DNA of 64,000 nucleotides from Sphingomonas sp. Leaf407 (GCF_001425385.1 NZ_LMQO01000002.1:124001-188000); one strand, 5' to 3'; positions 1 to 10,204 are shown, counted from the stretch's first letter. Numbers and translations are program-made. Notes: generated by a model from the sequence alone, not told the origin.

Positions 1-2432
<2,432 letters not shown>

Positions 2433-2436
<4 letters not shown>

Positions 2437-3311
2437 ACCGCCAGCCCGTTGGCCTCGACATGGGCGGCGATCTCGCCGGCGGTCGTCCACCAGATGCGCG
2501 GATCGTCCGCCTCGCGCAGGTCGCTCAACACCCGGGCGAGCGCGGGAACGCGGTGCGCCTGCCCCATGATATAGGGGTGGAGCGCGATGCCCAGCACGAC
2601 CGGGCGGCGGTCGCATTCCGACAGGAGCTGCTCGACGGCGGAGCGGATCATGGCCGCGAATGTCTCCGCCTCCTGCCGGCGCTGGATGATCGCCGGGATG
2701 TCGTTGATCTCCTGCGAATAGGGCACCGACGACAGCCCGCCCTGCGCGGTCGACAGCCGGGTCGGCTAGTCGTCGTGCGCCCAGTCGAGGACGTAGCGAT
2801 AGCCCGCTTGCGCCAGCAGGTCGGGCGTGTCGTGGCTTTCCGAAATCCAGGGCCCAAGCCACCCGGTCGGCCGCGTGCCGAGCGCGGCGAGGCGTTCGGT
2901 CACGTCCGCGATCAGACGTGCTTCGCGGCCGGGCGTCATGTCGCCCTGCGCCCGCGCGTTGCTGCCACCGTGCGCCGCGATCTCGTCGCCCCGGTCGCGG
3001 CAGGCTTCGGCAAGGCCGGGGCAGCGGTCGAGCACATCGGCGTTGAGCAGCGCGGTGGTGCGCAGCTCCAGCCGGTCGAACAGGTCGAACAGCCGCCATG
3101 CCCCGACGCGATTGCCGTAATCGCGCCACGCATAGTTCATCACATCGGGGTCGGTCTGCGACGGCGCCAGTTCGGCGCCCAGCCCGCCGCCGAAGTCGAA
3201 CACCTCGTAATTTACGCCAAGATAGAGCGCGAGGCGCTTGCCGCCCGGCCAGTCATAGACCGGGCGATCGACGATGCTGCGATAGGGATAACGATCGTGG
3301 GAGGAAGCCAT
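2433..3311 (-). pseudogene. Polysaccharide deacetylase (NodB-type) interrupted by an in-frame amber codon
   Basis: The reading frame from the ATG at 3309-3311 encodes a NodB-fold carbohydrate-esterase-like protein (PuuE/allantoinase-type branch) until a TAG at 2766-2768. The same frame continues without any shift as SSVPYSQEINDIP and ALHPYIMG, both typical of the C-terminal half of this family, to a stop at 2433-2435. The TAG follows DWAHDD, where relatives commonly carry Gln, so a single CAG to TAG change explains it. The two halves would give about 181 and 110 residues. Either the gene is inactive, the amber codon is suppressed, or the base is a sequencing error. The neighbours give no pathway context. 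Relatives act on N- or O-acetylated sugars or on allantoin-like amides; the substrate here is unknown. Confidence 0.8.
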
Positions 3312-3370
3312 GGCGGGGCGAACGCACGAACCCTGCCATCGCTGCACCGACCGGTGTGTCGGAGTTCGTT

Positions 3371-3521
3371 TGAAAATTCGCGGGAGAGCGAATTTCAAGG
3401 CGGTGCCGGCCCGCTCCCCCTCGGGTCCCAGCAAAGTAATACTTTGCTGGGCTACCCTCTCCCGTCCACCCATTGAGTGTACCCTGTGGGTGGACGGGAG
3501 AGGGAGCGGGCCGGCACCGCA
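3371..3521. repeat. Nested palindromes between two minus-strand genes
   Basis: Several stem-loops are nested here: TGAAAATTCGC/GCGAATTTCA (3371-3398), CCCAGCAAAGT/ACTTTGCTGGG (3427-3451) and CCCGTCCACCCA/TGGGTGGACGGG (3461-3498). All but the first lie inside outer arms GCGGTGCCGGCCCGCTCCC (from 3400) and GGGAGCGGGCCGGCACCGC (ending 3520). No coding frame is convincing. It lies downstream of the unknown 129-residue gene and upstream of the deacetylase, so it could be a terminator as well as a mobile repeat. A partial match to the outer arm occurs near 23416-23432. Confidence 0.8.
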
Positions 3522-3554
3522 AAACGCGGCAATCGCGCGTTTTCCAACAGCCTC

Positions 3555-3944
3555 TCAGCCGCGGGCGTGGTTCCGGCTGCGCGCTGTGCCGATGCTGGCG
3601 ACCATGGTTTCATACTGGTCGGTCGAAAAGCCCGCGCGCAGGAAAGTCTTGAGTTCATGCACCGGCACCGCGAACCCGCGATGCCAGCTCAGCACCGCCA
3701 TGCGGCGCAGCGCTTCCAGTTGCGGATCGGCGAGGTGCGGACTGCCGCGTCGCGTGCCGAACACCCGGCCGAGCGCGACCGATACCCGCCCCGGCTCGCG
3801 CAGCGACGACAGGCGGTCATGTTGCGCCAGCGCGACAACCGACCATTCGAGCGCGCTGAGCCCGGTACGCGGCACAGCGGCGGTCTCGACGCTGCCTGCC
3901 TGCACTGCGAGCATCGGATCACCGGTGAAATCGACATAGGCCAT
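3555..3944 (-). CDS. Unknown 129-residue protein under probable TetR control
   Basis: I do not recognise a family. The ATG at 3942-3944 has a good ribosome site (AAGGGAGGA, about 6 bases upstream); an in-frame upstream extension to 4046 lacks one. The protein is soluble-looking, without a signal peptide or membrane segment. Its middle is basic and Leu-rich (LSALEWSVVALAQHDRL, then GRVFGTRRG), and its tail contains a LKTFLRAGFSTDQ segment. It is encoded next to a TetR-type repressor, and two matching operators flank and overlap a good minus-strand promoter about 260 bases upstream, so it is probably the repressor's target. The 250-base leader between promoter and start is long. Its function may be tied to the ligand sensed by the repressor. 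Confidence 0.7.
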   Translation of the reverse strand: MAYVDFTGDPMLAVQAGSVETAAVPRTGLSALEWSVVALAQHDRLSSLREPGRVSVALGRVFGTRRGSPHLADPQLEALRRMAVLSWHRGFAVPVHELKTFLRAGFSTDQYETMVASIGTARSRNHARG

Positions 3945-4199
3945 GAACGGATCCTCCCTTTGGATGGCGCACGGTGGCTTGATCGGGGCGCGACCGGGCG
4001 GTCGCGGCCCCATGATGGTGCCGACGTGCAGATGCACCTCCGCCACCCGCCCGAGTACCGGGCCGGCGGACGTGCCGAAATTGAAGCATTGGACTGCGGC
4101 GTCGCCGACGTTACCGGGCGATCACCGCGAACACACAGGGTCGGGCATGGTGCAGCCTTTGCGGATACCATGGAGGCACCGCTACGATGCCCTCTTCTA

Positions 4200-4211
4200 T
4201 ACTGGTCGGTA
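4200..4211. promoter_or_regulatory. TetR operator site 1
   Basis: TACTGGTCGGTA, an imperfect palindrome matching TACCGnnCGGTA with one mismatch. It overlaps the -10 element of the minus-strand promoter for the 129-residue gene, a position where bound repressor would block RNA polymerase. Confidence 0.65.
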
Positions 4212-4236
4212 TATTAAGCGGCGAAGCAGTCGTCAA
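4208..4236 (-). promoter_or_regulatory. Sigma70-type promoter for the unknown 129-residue gene
   Basis: On the minus strand TTGACG (4231-4236) and TATACC (4208-4213) are separated by 17 bases. Operator 1 overlaps the -10 element and operator 2 lies about 9 bases upstream of the -35 element, which is a typical repressed-promoter layout. Confidence 0.6.
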
Positions 4237-4245
4237 CGCCTTTTA

Positions 4246-4257
4246 TACCGACCGGTA
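4246..4257. promoter_or_regulatory. TetR operator site 2
   Basis: TACCGACCGGTA matches the palindrome TACCGnnCGGTA exactly. It is located just downstream of the TetR stop codon and just upstream of the -35 element of the promoter at 4208-4236. Confidence 0.65.
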
Positions 4258-4262
4258 GCTTT

Positions 4263-4874
4263 TTATCGCCCCGGCCACATCATCAGGCTGGTGGCGACCA
4301 CCCGTTCCAGATCGGCGCGGGTCGCCCCCGATCCGGCCTGCACCGCCATCCCCTGCAGCACGGCGTAGAGATAGCCGGTCAAACCGGCGACATCGACATG
4401 GTCGGGCAGGTCGCCGTCGCGCTTGGCGCGTTCGAATCGTTCGACCAGTGCCGCCTGCGCGCAGGCGCGCCGCTGGATCATGTCGGCCTTGATCGATCCG
4501 GCGTCCGCGCCGCACGCAGTGGTGCTGATGACCCCGAGGCACCCCTTGGGGCCGCCGCTGTCGGTCTGCGCATCGATCGCGCCGCGCATGAAATATTCGG
4601 CGACGGCGCGCGCGGTCGGCTGGTTCAGCGCCTCGCGGGTATAGGCCATCTTCTCGGCTTCGTAGAGGTCGAGCGCCTTGTGGAACAACGCTTCCTTGTT
4701 GCCGAACGCGGCATAGAGGCTGGGCTTGGTGATGCCCATCGCGTCGGTCAGATCGGCCATCGACGCGCCGTCATAGCCCTTGGCCCAGAACACGCCAAGC
4801 GCCTTGGCGAGTGCTGCATCGACGCAGAATTCGCGGGGCCGACCCTTGGGCGGGGGAGTTGCAAGCGATTCCAT
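4263..4874 (-). CDS. TetR/AcrR-family transcriptional repressor
   Basis: A 203-residue one-component regulator. The N-terminal HTH is seen as ALGVFWAKGYDGASMADLTDAMGITKPSLYAAFGNKEALF (about residues 24-63), with the hallmark tail of the TetR recognition helix. The C-terminal ligand domain carries the GGPKGCLGV motif common in the AcrR/NemR-like branch with Cys near the ligand pocket. The ATG at 4872-4874 was preferred over a 20-codon N-terminal extension because family homology starts after it. An operator-like site overlaps the start, suggesting autoregulation, and two more copies lie upstream of the next gene on the same strand. Ligand unknown; relatives often sense electrophiles or small aromatic toxins. 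Confidence 0.9.
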   Translation of the reverse strand: MESLATPPPKGRPREFCVDAALAKALGVFWAKGYDGASMADLTDAMGITKPSLYAAFGNKEALFHKALDLYEAEKMAYTREALNQPTARAVAEYFMRGAIDAQTDSGGPKGCLGVISTTACGADAGSIKADMIQRRACAQAALVERFERAKRDGDLPDHVDVAGLTGYLYAVLQGMAVQAGSGATRADLERVVATSLMMWPGR

Positions 4875-4885
4875 AACGGCCGGTA
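4874..4885. promoter_or_regulatory. TetR operator site 3 (autoregulatory)
   Basis: TAACGGCCGGTA matches TACCGnnCGGTA with one mismatch and overlaps the first base of the TetR start codon, so bound repressor could shut off its own expression. Confidence 0.55.
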
Positions 4886-4981
4886 CATAAGGAGGGCGTC
4901 CCCCGGTGGCAAGCCGGCGTGGCGGCGGCGGCAAGGATCGCCCGGCTTGCCAATCGCGCCGGCGCGCGCCAAGCGGCGGCG

Positions 4982-5434
4982 ATGCGTATCGCCCTGTTCG
5001 AGCCCGAGATCGCCGGTAACGTCGGTGCCGTGTTGCGCCTGTGCGCCTGTCTGGGCGCCACGGTCGACCTGATCGAGCCGCTGGGCTTTACATGGGACGA
5101 CCGGCGGGTGCGCCGCGCGGCGATGGACTATATCGATCACGTCACCGTCACCCGCCACGCCGATTTCGCTGCGTTTCGCGCCACGCTGGACGGCGGCCGG
5201 CTGGTGCTGTTCTCCACCAAGGCGACCGAGTCGGCCTATCGTTTCGGCTATGCGCCGGGCGACGTGCTGCTGTTCGGCAAGGAGAGCGCGGGCGTGCCGC
5301 AAGGCGTGGCCGATGCGTGCGACGCACTCGTCCGCCTGCCGATGAAGGGCGCGGTGCGATCGATGAACCTCGCCACCTCCGCCGCGCTGGCACTGGGCGA
5401 GGCGCTGCGCCAGACCGGCGGCCTGCCCGGGTAG
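4982..5434 (+). CDS. trmL: tRNA (cytidine/uridine(34)-2'-O)-methyltransferase TrmL
   Basis: SPOUT-class methyltransferase that adds a 2'-O-methyl group to the wobble base of certain leucine tRNAs, using S-adenosylmethionine. The 150-residue length is normal for TrmL. The start EPEIAGNVGAVLRLCA, the LLFGKESAGVP block and the C-terminal LPMKGAVRSMNLATSAALALGE knot region (about residues 118-138) are the three conserved SPOUT motifs. The ATG at 4982 begins MRIALFEPEI, the usual family start; a 21-codon upstream extension is not conserved. It is divergent from the TetR gene. A GC-rich hairpin follows. Confidence 0.93.
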   Translation: MRIALFEPEIAGNVGAVLRLCACLGATVDLIEPLGFTWDDRRVRRAAMDYIDHVTVTRHADFAAFRATLDGGRLVLFSTKATESAYRFGYAPGDVLLFGKESAGVPQGVADACDALVRLPMKGAVRSMNLATSAALALGEALRQTGGLPG

Positions 5435-5501
5435 GGGTTGATCCATCCACCTTCGAAACAGGCGTCATCCCAGCGCATATGCGGGGCAGGAGCCGCGGGA
5501 G

Positions 5502-5521
5502 GCCCCAGCCTTCGCTGGGGC
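5502..5521. terminator. Hairpin between convergent trmL and GH2 genes
   Basis: GCCCCAGC-CTTC-GCTGGGGC forms a perfect 8-bp stem with a 4-base loop. There is no U-tract; it is part of a GTCATCCCAGCG-type extragenic repeat (from about 5464) and may act as a bidirectional terminator between the two converging genes. Confidence 0.55.
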
Positions 5522-5570
5522 GACGCTTCCGTTCAGATGGATCTGATTCGGGCGGGGAACCGGCCGGGCG

Positions 5571-8057
5571 TCACCCCGGCTGTGGCAGCAGGATCAATTG
5601 CCCCGATGTCAGCCCATCGCCGGTGGCGGTGATCCTGACCGGGCCGGTGCCGCGCCCGACGCGGACGATCGCCTGCGCCAGCCCGGCGAACGCCCTCCGC
5701 CGGTCGGCCTGATCGGCCTCGAGACTGGTCGGGTTGCCGTTGCCGACACCGATGATCGTCGCATTGCCCGCGACCGCGAAGCGCAGCAGATCGGCGGCAT
5801 CCGGCACGATGCGTCCCTTCGCATCGACCACTTCGGCGCGGACCATCACCACGTCCTGCCCGCTGGCCAGCGGCCGGCGGCGATCGGCGGTCAGCACGAC
5901 GGCGGCGGCGGTCCCGGCCGTCTCGCGCACGTCGCGCGCGGTGCGGCGGCCCTTGTCAAACCCGCGCGCCTCGATCCGGCCCGGCGCATAGGGCACGTCC
6001 CAGCGCAGGTGCCGGTTGCGCGGCATCGGCTTGCGCCCGAGCGAGCGGCCGTTGAGCAGCAGCTCGACCTCGGCGCAATTGCCATGCACCCACACCTCGA
6101 TCGGCTGGCCTTCCTTGCCCGGCCAGTTCCAGTGCGGCAGCAGATGGACCAGCGGCTGGTCGGGCCGCCACCACGCGCGGTAATAATAGAAATTGTCCTT
6201 GGGGAAGCCGCAGGTGTCGAGCACGCCGAAATAGCTCGAGATGCTGGGAAACGCCGGATAGGGCGTCGGTTCGCCGCGATAGTCGAACCCGGTCCAGATG
6301 AACCCGCCGGCGATGTCGCTCCGGTCGGTGACGATCGTCCACCATTCCTCGGCGGTCGATGCCCACCACGGATGTTCGGTGTCATAGGCGCGCACGATCT
6401 GCCGCGCGGCATCGTTGGCATAGGCGCCGCGCGTCGCGACCGTGCTGCCGGTTTCCGATCCATAGACCGGTACGCCGGGATGGGCCGCCTTGAACGCGGG
6501 CATCCTGTCGGTGCGATAGTTGAAGCCGACCGTGTCGACGATCCTGGCGGCACCCTTGTCCCAGCTATTGTCGAACGCGAAGGTCGTCGGCCGGGTCGGG
6601 TCAAGCTCGCGCACCAGATCCTGCATCGCCTGCGTGACCCGCGCGCCGCGCGGCGATCCCTGCTGCGGTTCCTCGTTGCCGAGCGACCAGCTTATGACGC
6701 TGGGATGGTTGCGGTCGCGCCGCACGATGCGCGACAGTTCGTCCATCGCCGCGGGATCGCTGCTGTTGCGCCGGGCCTCGACGATCATCAGCATGCCCAT
6801 CGCGTCGCACAGGTCGAGCATCGCGGCGGCGGGGGGATTGTGCGCGCTGCGCCAGGCGTTCGATCCCATCTCCTGCAACTGCGCGATCCGCCATGCGTGG
6901 AGCGCGTCGGGGATGCCGGTGCCGACCCCGGCATGGTCCTGATGGTTGCAGCTTCCCAGCAGCTTGACCGGCCGTTCGTTGAGCAGGAAGCCGCGCGCGC
7001 CGTCGAAGCGGACCGTGCGGATGCCGAACGGGGTGACATAGGTGTCGACCGTGATGCCGTCGACCGCCACCTCGCTGTGCAGCCGGTAGCGATACGGCGT
7101 CTCGACCGACCACAGCTGCGGCGCGGCGATCCGCGCGCTGCCGGTCGCGGTCGCGGTGGTGTGCGGGGCGACCGTCAGCGACGTTTCGGGCAGCGTCGCC
7201 ACCGCCTGTCCGTTTGCGCCGACGATCCGCTGGCGCACCACCGCCGCGACCGGGGCGGGGCCGTCGTTGCGGACCTCCAGCACGACCGCAACGCTCGCGC
7301 CGTCGCTGCCGACGGTGCTGCGCACCACGCTGCCCCATTGCGGCACATGGACGCGGTTGGCGCGCACCAGATCGACATGGCGGTAGATCCCGGCGCCTTC
7401 ATAGAACCAGCCTTCGCCAAGCGACGCATCGACCCGCAGCGCGATCACGTTCGGCCCGCCGTCGTAATCGAGGAAGTCGCCGATCGGCACCGCGAACGGC
7501 GCATAGCCGCTTTCGTTACGGCCGGCGACATAGCCGTTCACGAACACGATGCAGTCGCGGAACACGCCGTCGAACTCGATCCAGAGCGCGCGGTCGCGGT
7601 CGGCGGCGTCGATGGCGATCGGGGTGCGATACCAGCCGACGCTGTTTCCGGGAAAGTCGCGGCCGATCGCCTTGAAGCCATGCGCGGCGGCGGCGTCCTC
7701 GGTTTCCTTCGTCGCCGCCGCGGCCGGTCTGGCGAACGGCAGCGCCACCGCCCAGTCGTGCGGCACCATCACCGCCTGCCAGCCCTTGTCGTCGAACGCC
7801 GGGCTGGAGGCGTCGGCGGTGACGCCCGCCTTGGCATAGGTCCGCTGATACCGTCCGAAGCCGAAGTCCTGTTCGACGTCGGCGGCATGGCCGAGGTGGA
7901 AGCGCCAGTCGGCCAGCCGTTCGACCCGCCGGGGACCGATGTACACCGGGGCAGGGGCCTCGCCCGACACGCCGGCATGCGCCGATCCCAGTCCCGGCAG
8001 CGCGACCGCTCCGGCCAGCGCGCCCGCGGCAATCGCCTCGCGACGGGAAATCAGCAT
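5571..8057 (-). CDS. Secreted glycoside hydrolase family 2 (beta-galactosidase type), Tat signal
   Basis: An 828-residue GH2 enzyme, expected to remove terminal beta-galactose or similar sugars from oligosaccharides in the periplasm. The N-terminus MLISRREAIAAGALAG carries a twin-arginine motif and ends AHA, so it is probably Tat-exported. The order is a sugar-binding domain (about 60-220), an immunoglobulin-like domain, the TIM barrel with acid/base Glu in SWSLGNEE and nucleophile Glu in VYGSETGS, then a DUF4982-like segment around NFYYYRAWW and a final beta-sandwich. The start at 8055-8057 follows AGGAGAG; longer N-terminal extensions are ruled out by the signal sequence. It belongs to the sugar-utilisation block with the TonB receptor downstream. 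Confidence 0.92.
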   Translation of the reverse strand: MLISRREAIAAGALAGAVALPGLGSAHAGVSGEAPAPVYIGPRRVERLADWRFHLGHAADVEQDFGFGRYQRTYAKAGVTADASSPAFDDKGWQAVMVPHDWAVALPFARPAAAATKETEDAAAAHGFKAIGRDFPGNSVGWYRTPIAIDAADRDRALWIEFDGVFRDCIVFVNGYVAGRNESGYAPFAVPIGDFLDYDGGPNVIALRVDASLGEGWFYEGAGIYRHVDLVRANRVHVPQWGSVVRSTVGSDGASVAVVLEVRNDGPAPVAAVVRQRIVGANGQAVATLPETSLTVAPHTTATATGSARIAAPQLWSVETPYRYRLHSEVAVDGITVDTYVTPFGIRTVRFDGARGFLLNERPVKLLGSCNHQDHAGVGTGIPDALHAWRIAQLQEMGSNAWRSAHNPPAAAMLDLCDAMGMLMIVEARRNSSDPAAMDELSRIVRRDRNHPSVISWSLGNEEPQQGSPRGARVTQAMQDLVRELDPTRPTTFAFDNSWDKGAARIVDTVGFNYRTDRMPAFKAAHPGVPVYGSETGSTVATRGAYANDAARQIVRAYDTEHPWWASTAEEWWTIVTDRSDIAGGFIWTGFDYRGEPTPYPAFPSISSYFGVLDTCGFPKDNFYYYRAWWRPDQPLVHLLPHWNWPGKEGQPIEVWVHGNCAEVELLLNGRSLGRKPMPRNRHLRWDVPYAPGRIEARGFDKGRRTARDVRETAGTAAAVVLTADRRRPLASGQDVVMVRAEVVDAKGRIVPDAADLLRFAVAGNATIIGVGNGNPTSLEADQADRRRAFAGLAQAIVRVGRGTGPVRITATGDGLTSGQLILLPQPG

Positions 8058-8208
8058 CGTTCGTCTCTCCTGACGTGGCGGCTGCCGCTTCCGGCCCGCC
8101 TTGATTTGTCTGATGAATGCGTAGCCAAGAATATACCCGGCAGCAATGTGGTTTCGCCGCCGCGTACGCCCGGTCGATCTCGCTGAAAATGACGTTAATG
8201 ATCGCGTG

Positions 8209-8643
8209 ATGGAGCATCCCGCCGACGACCGATTCGCGAAACTGACCCCGCGCCAGCGCGAATTGCTGCGGCTGGTGCATGAACACCGCAAATCGGCCGA
8301 GATTGCCCACATGCTGGGGCTGAGCGCGCGCTATGTCGATAACCAATTGATCGACGCCAAGAATATCCTCGGCGCGACCAGCCGGTTCGATGCCGCGCGG
8401 CGGTTCGCGGCGCATGAATCGGGGGTGGAATCGATACACCCTGTATCTTCTCCATCTTCCCCGCCGCCGCTCTGGCCGCTTCCCATGCCGTTGCCGGACA
8501 GCACCGGCCGCAGGAACATGATGAGCTGGCAACAGGTCGCCCTGTGGGGGGCGATCATCGCGATCGCCACCCCGGTCGGGTTGACCGTGGCGGCGATGGT
8601 CATCGTGGCACTGGGGCTGCTGTTCGGCCAGACCGCATCATAG
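8209..8643 (+). CDS. Membrane-tethered LuxR/NarL-type HTH protein
   Basis: A 144-residue protein with an N-terminal GerE/LuxR HTH (LTPRQRELLRLVHEHRKSAE to about residue 55, recognition helix around LSARYVDNQLIDAKN), a Pro/Ser linker, and one C-terminal hydrophobic helix (about residues 107-140). It lacks any receiver or ligand domain. The topology suggests a DNA-binding domain anchored at the inner membrane, perhaps freed or inhibited by a membrane partner. It is divergent from the GH2 gene and heads a string of small genes to 10151. The ATG at 8209 was chosen because it precedes the HTH closely; upstream in-frame codons do not look coding. Confidence 0.8.
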   Translation: MEHPADDRFAKLTPRQRELLRLVHEHRKSAEIAHMLGLSARYVDNQLIDAKNILGATSRFDAARRFAAHESGVESIHPVSSPSSPPPLWPLPMPLPDSTGRRNMMSWQQVALWGAIIAIATPVGLTVAAMVIVALGLLFGQTAS

Positions 8644-8672
8644 CCGGCATGCAGATGCCGAGGGGAACGACC

Positions 8673-9011
8673 ATGCAGCACCTCACCGCCACCAGCCTCA
8701 CCGTCGCCGACGATCTGCGTCGCGCCGAACATTTGATCAACGTCGCGATGCGCGATACCGCGCAGTTCCTGATGACCACGCTCGACGCCACCTCGGCGCA
8801 CGGCCTGTCGGCGGCGATGACGCATGGCACGGTCAAGGCGACGGTCGGCGCGCTCGGCTCGCTGGTCGAAAGCCAGTCGCAGATGGCGATGCGCGCGCAT
8901 GTCGCGATCGAGCGGACCGGACGGCAACTCGGCCTGACCGAGACGAGCTGGGGCGAATTGCTGCCCAAACCGTCGGGCAGCGCCGACGCGCCCGTGCCCG
9001 TCATGGCCTGA
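8673..9011 (+). CDS. Unknown helical protein, 112 residues
   Basis: No family recognised. It is predicted as mostly amphipathic helix, Ala/Thr/Met-rich, without a signal peptide. The pattern of long helices (TSLTVADDLRRAEHLINVAM onwards) is loosely phasin-like, but that is not enough for assignment. The ATG at 8673 follows GAGGGGAACGACC, a good ribosome site; in-frame ATGs at 8649 and 8654 lack one. It lies 29 bases after the tethered HTH gene and 21 bases before a membrane-protein gene, so the three are probably cotranscribed. Confidence 0.65.
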   Translation: MQHLTATSLTVADDLRRAEHLINVAMRDTAQFLMTTLDATSAHGLSAAMTHGTVKATVGALGSLVESQSQMAMRAHVAIERTGRQLGLTETSWGELLPKPSGSADAPVPVMA

Positions 9012-9032
9012 TCCGGCGGCCGAAGCTTCCCG

Positions 9033-9506
9033 ATGGCGACGAACGTCCTTTTCGCGCTGCTGTTCTGGGCCGTGTTCCTCGGCGTCAACGGCTATGCCGC
9101 GTGGCGCGGCGGCCGGCCCGAACGGATCGGCGCGGCGATCAACGTCATCGGCTGCATCGCGACGCTGGTTGTCCGGCTGCTGTCGGCCTCGGCATGGCTG
9201 CCCGCCGCGCTGTCGGTCCTGACGATCGACTTCGCGGTGGCGGCGGGCTTCTTCTGGCTGGCGGTGCGCACGACGCGCTTCTGGCCGGTCTGGGCGTTCG
9301 GCTTCACGCTGGCGAACCTGCTGGTCAGCATCGCCGCCGCGCTGCTGCCGGCGGTCGCGCCTTTCGTCTATCACACCGGCCTCGGTCTTTACGCCTATCT
9401 CGCCTTCGCGGCGCTGGCGCTCGGCACGATGCAATTGCCCCGCGACGCCGGGCCGGTCCTTCGTAACGGATTCCGATCGTCATGGATGCCACCGCAACCG
9501 AAATGA
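9033..9506 (+). CDS. Integral membrane protein of unknown function, 157 residues
   Basis: Four to five hydrophobic segments are visible (about residues 5-22, 33-50, 58-77, 85-108, 115-133) with short Arg-rich loops; the C-terminal 25 residues are polar. No catalytic or transport motif was found. Its 3' end overlaps the start of the MarR-type gene by 25 bases, which implies translational coupling. It could be the membrane partner of the tethered HTH protein two genes upstream. Confidence 0.7.
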   Translation: MATNVLFALLFWAVFLGVNGYAAWRGGRPERIGAAINVIGCIATLVVRLLSASAWLPAALSVLTIDFAVAAGFFWLAVRTTRFWPVWAFGFTLANLLVSIAAALLPAVAPFVYHTGLGLYAYLAFAALALGTMQLPRDAGPVLRNGFRSSWMPPQPK

Positions 9507-9937
9507 TCGACGTGTTGGTGCGCCTGCCGCGCGCCACCGTCCTGCAGTTCGTCGGCACCGCCCGGCCCGACCCGGTCGATCCCGCCGCCCGCCGTCTGGA
9601 ACAGGCGAGCGCGATGCTCGCCGGCCGCCGCGCGCGCGGTGCCGCCTTCGCGGGGCTGCGCTTCGTCGAACCGGCGTGGGACATGATCCTCGCGCTGTAC
9701 GTCGCAACTGCCGAGGGGCAGCGGACCAACGTCCTCAAGCTCTGCGCGGCGAGCGGCGCGTCGACCACCACCGCGCTGCGCCTGATCGAGAATTTCGAGG
9801 CGCGCGGCTATGTCGAACGGCGGCCCGATCCGACCGACGCGCGCAGCATCCTGATCGTGATGCTGCCAACGCTCGCGAACGCGCTCGACGGCTGGCTCGA
9901 TTCGTTCGGCCGGGGCGCGCTGCCCGACCTTGGCTGA
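9482..9937 (+). CDS. MarR-like winged-helix protein
   Basis: A 151-residue cytoplasmic protein. The C-terminal two thirds have a winged-helix pattern: the helix WDMILALYVATAEGQ, the recognition region VLKLCAASGASTTTALRLIENFEARGYVERRPDPTDARS and the wing with the conserved D-x-R motif of MarR regulators. The first 50 residues are not typical of MarR and may be a separate dimerisation segment. It overlaps the upstream membrane-protein gene. It is a candidate regulator for the adjacent TonB receptor or for its own small-gene operon. Confidence 0.8.
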   Translation: MDATATEMIDVLVRLPRATVLQFVGTARPDPVDPAARRLEQASAMLAGRRARGAAFAGLRFVEPAWDMILALYVATAEGQRTNVLKLCAASGASTTTALRLIENFEARGYVERRPDPTDARSILIVMLPTLANALDGWLDSFGRGALPDLG

Positions 9938-9968
9938 CGCGGCCGCATCGGCCCCACGCGATCGATCG

Positions 9969-10151
9969 ATGACCCGGACCCGCCGCCTCGTCCTGTCGGC
10001 CATCGTGTCGGTCGCCATCGCCGGCGCGGCGGGCGGGGCGGCGACCCATCGTCCCGCGATCGCCCGGTGGTGGCAGCGGATGCACCTCCATCATCCCGGC
10101 GACGCGCTGCTCGATCGGCGCGGGCATAATTTCCATCATTTTGCCGATTGA
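9969..10151 (+). CDS. Small His-rich membrane-anchored peptide (60 residues)
   Basis: A short frame with an N-terminal hydrophobic helix (VLSAIVSVAIAGAAGG, about residues 9-24) and a tail unusually rich in His, Arg and Trp (RMHLHHPGD, GHNFHHFAD). An in-frame TTG at 9930 would overlap the MarR-type gene; the ATG at 9969 gives a cleaner signal-anchor start. Neither start has a strong ribosome site. The His clusters could bind metal, but that is speculation. It lies at the end of the small-gene string. Confidence 0.45.
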   Translation: MTRTRRLVLSAIVSVAIAGAAGGAATHRPAIARWWQRMHLHHPGDALLDRRGHNFHHFAD

Positions 10152-10152
10152 C

Positions 10153-10166
10153 TGCCAGCGCTGGCA
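10153..10166. promoter_or_regulatory. LacI/GalR-type operator palindrome
   Basis: TGCCAGCGCTGGCA is a perfect 14-bp palindrome with the central CG common to LacI/GalR-family operators. It lies 132 bases upstream of the TonB receptor gene, and related sites follow at 10205, 10341 and 30576. Confidence 0.6.
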
Positions 10167-10204
10167 ATCGTAGCAGTTCGCTCAGGGATACAGCGGTCCA
10201 AAAC

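Larger units (their letters stand above)
3945..4262. other. Intergenic region with regulated promoter and long leader
   Basis: 318 bases between the TetR gene and the unknown gene, both on the minus strand. It holds the promoter and two operators described separately near 4200-4257. Between about 3945 and 4195 I see no convincing gene in any frame: the frames that are open there have no ribosome site and run into the downstream gene out of frame. It may be a long 5' leader. Confidence 0.6.

Noticed and set aside
3689..4171. A 160-codon minus-strand frame overlapping the unknown 129-residue gene
   Set aside because: It lacks a ribosome site and overlaps a frame that has a good one. Composition is not protein-like. 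I treat 3945-4195 as leader.
5598..8186. An 862-codon plus-strand frame opposite the GH2 gene
   Set aside because: The GH2 reading has a signal peptide and catalytic motifs; the opposite frame has neither.
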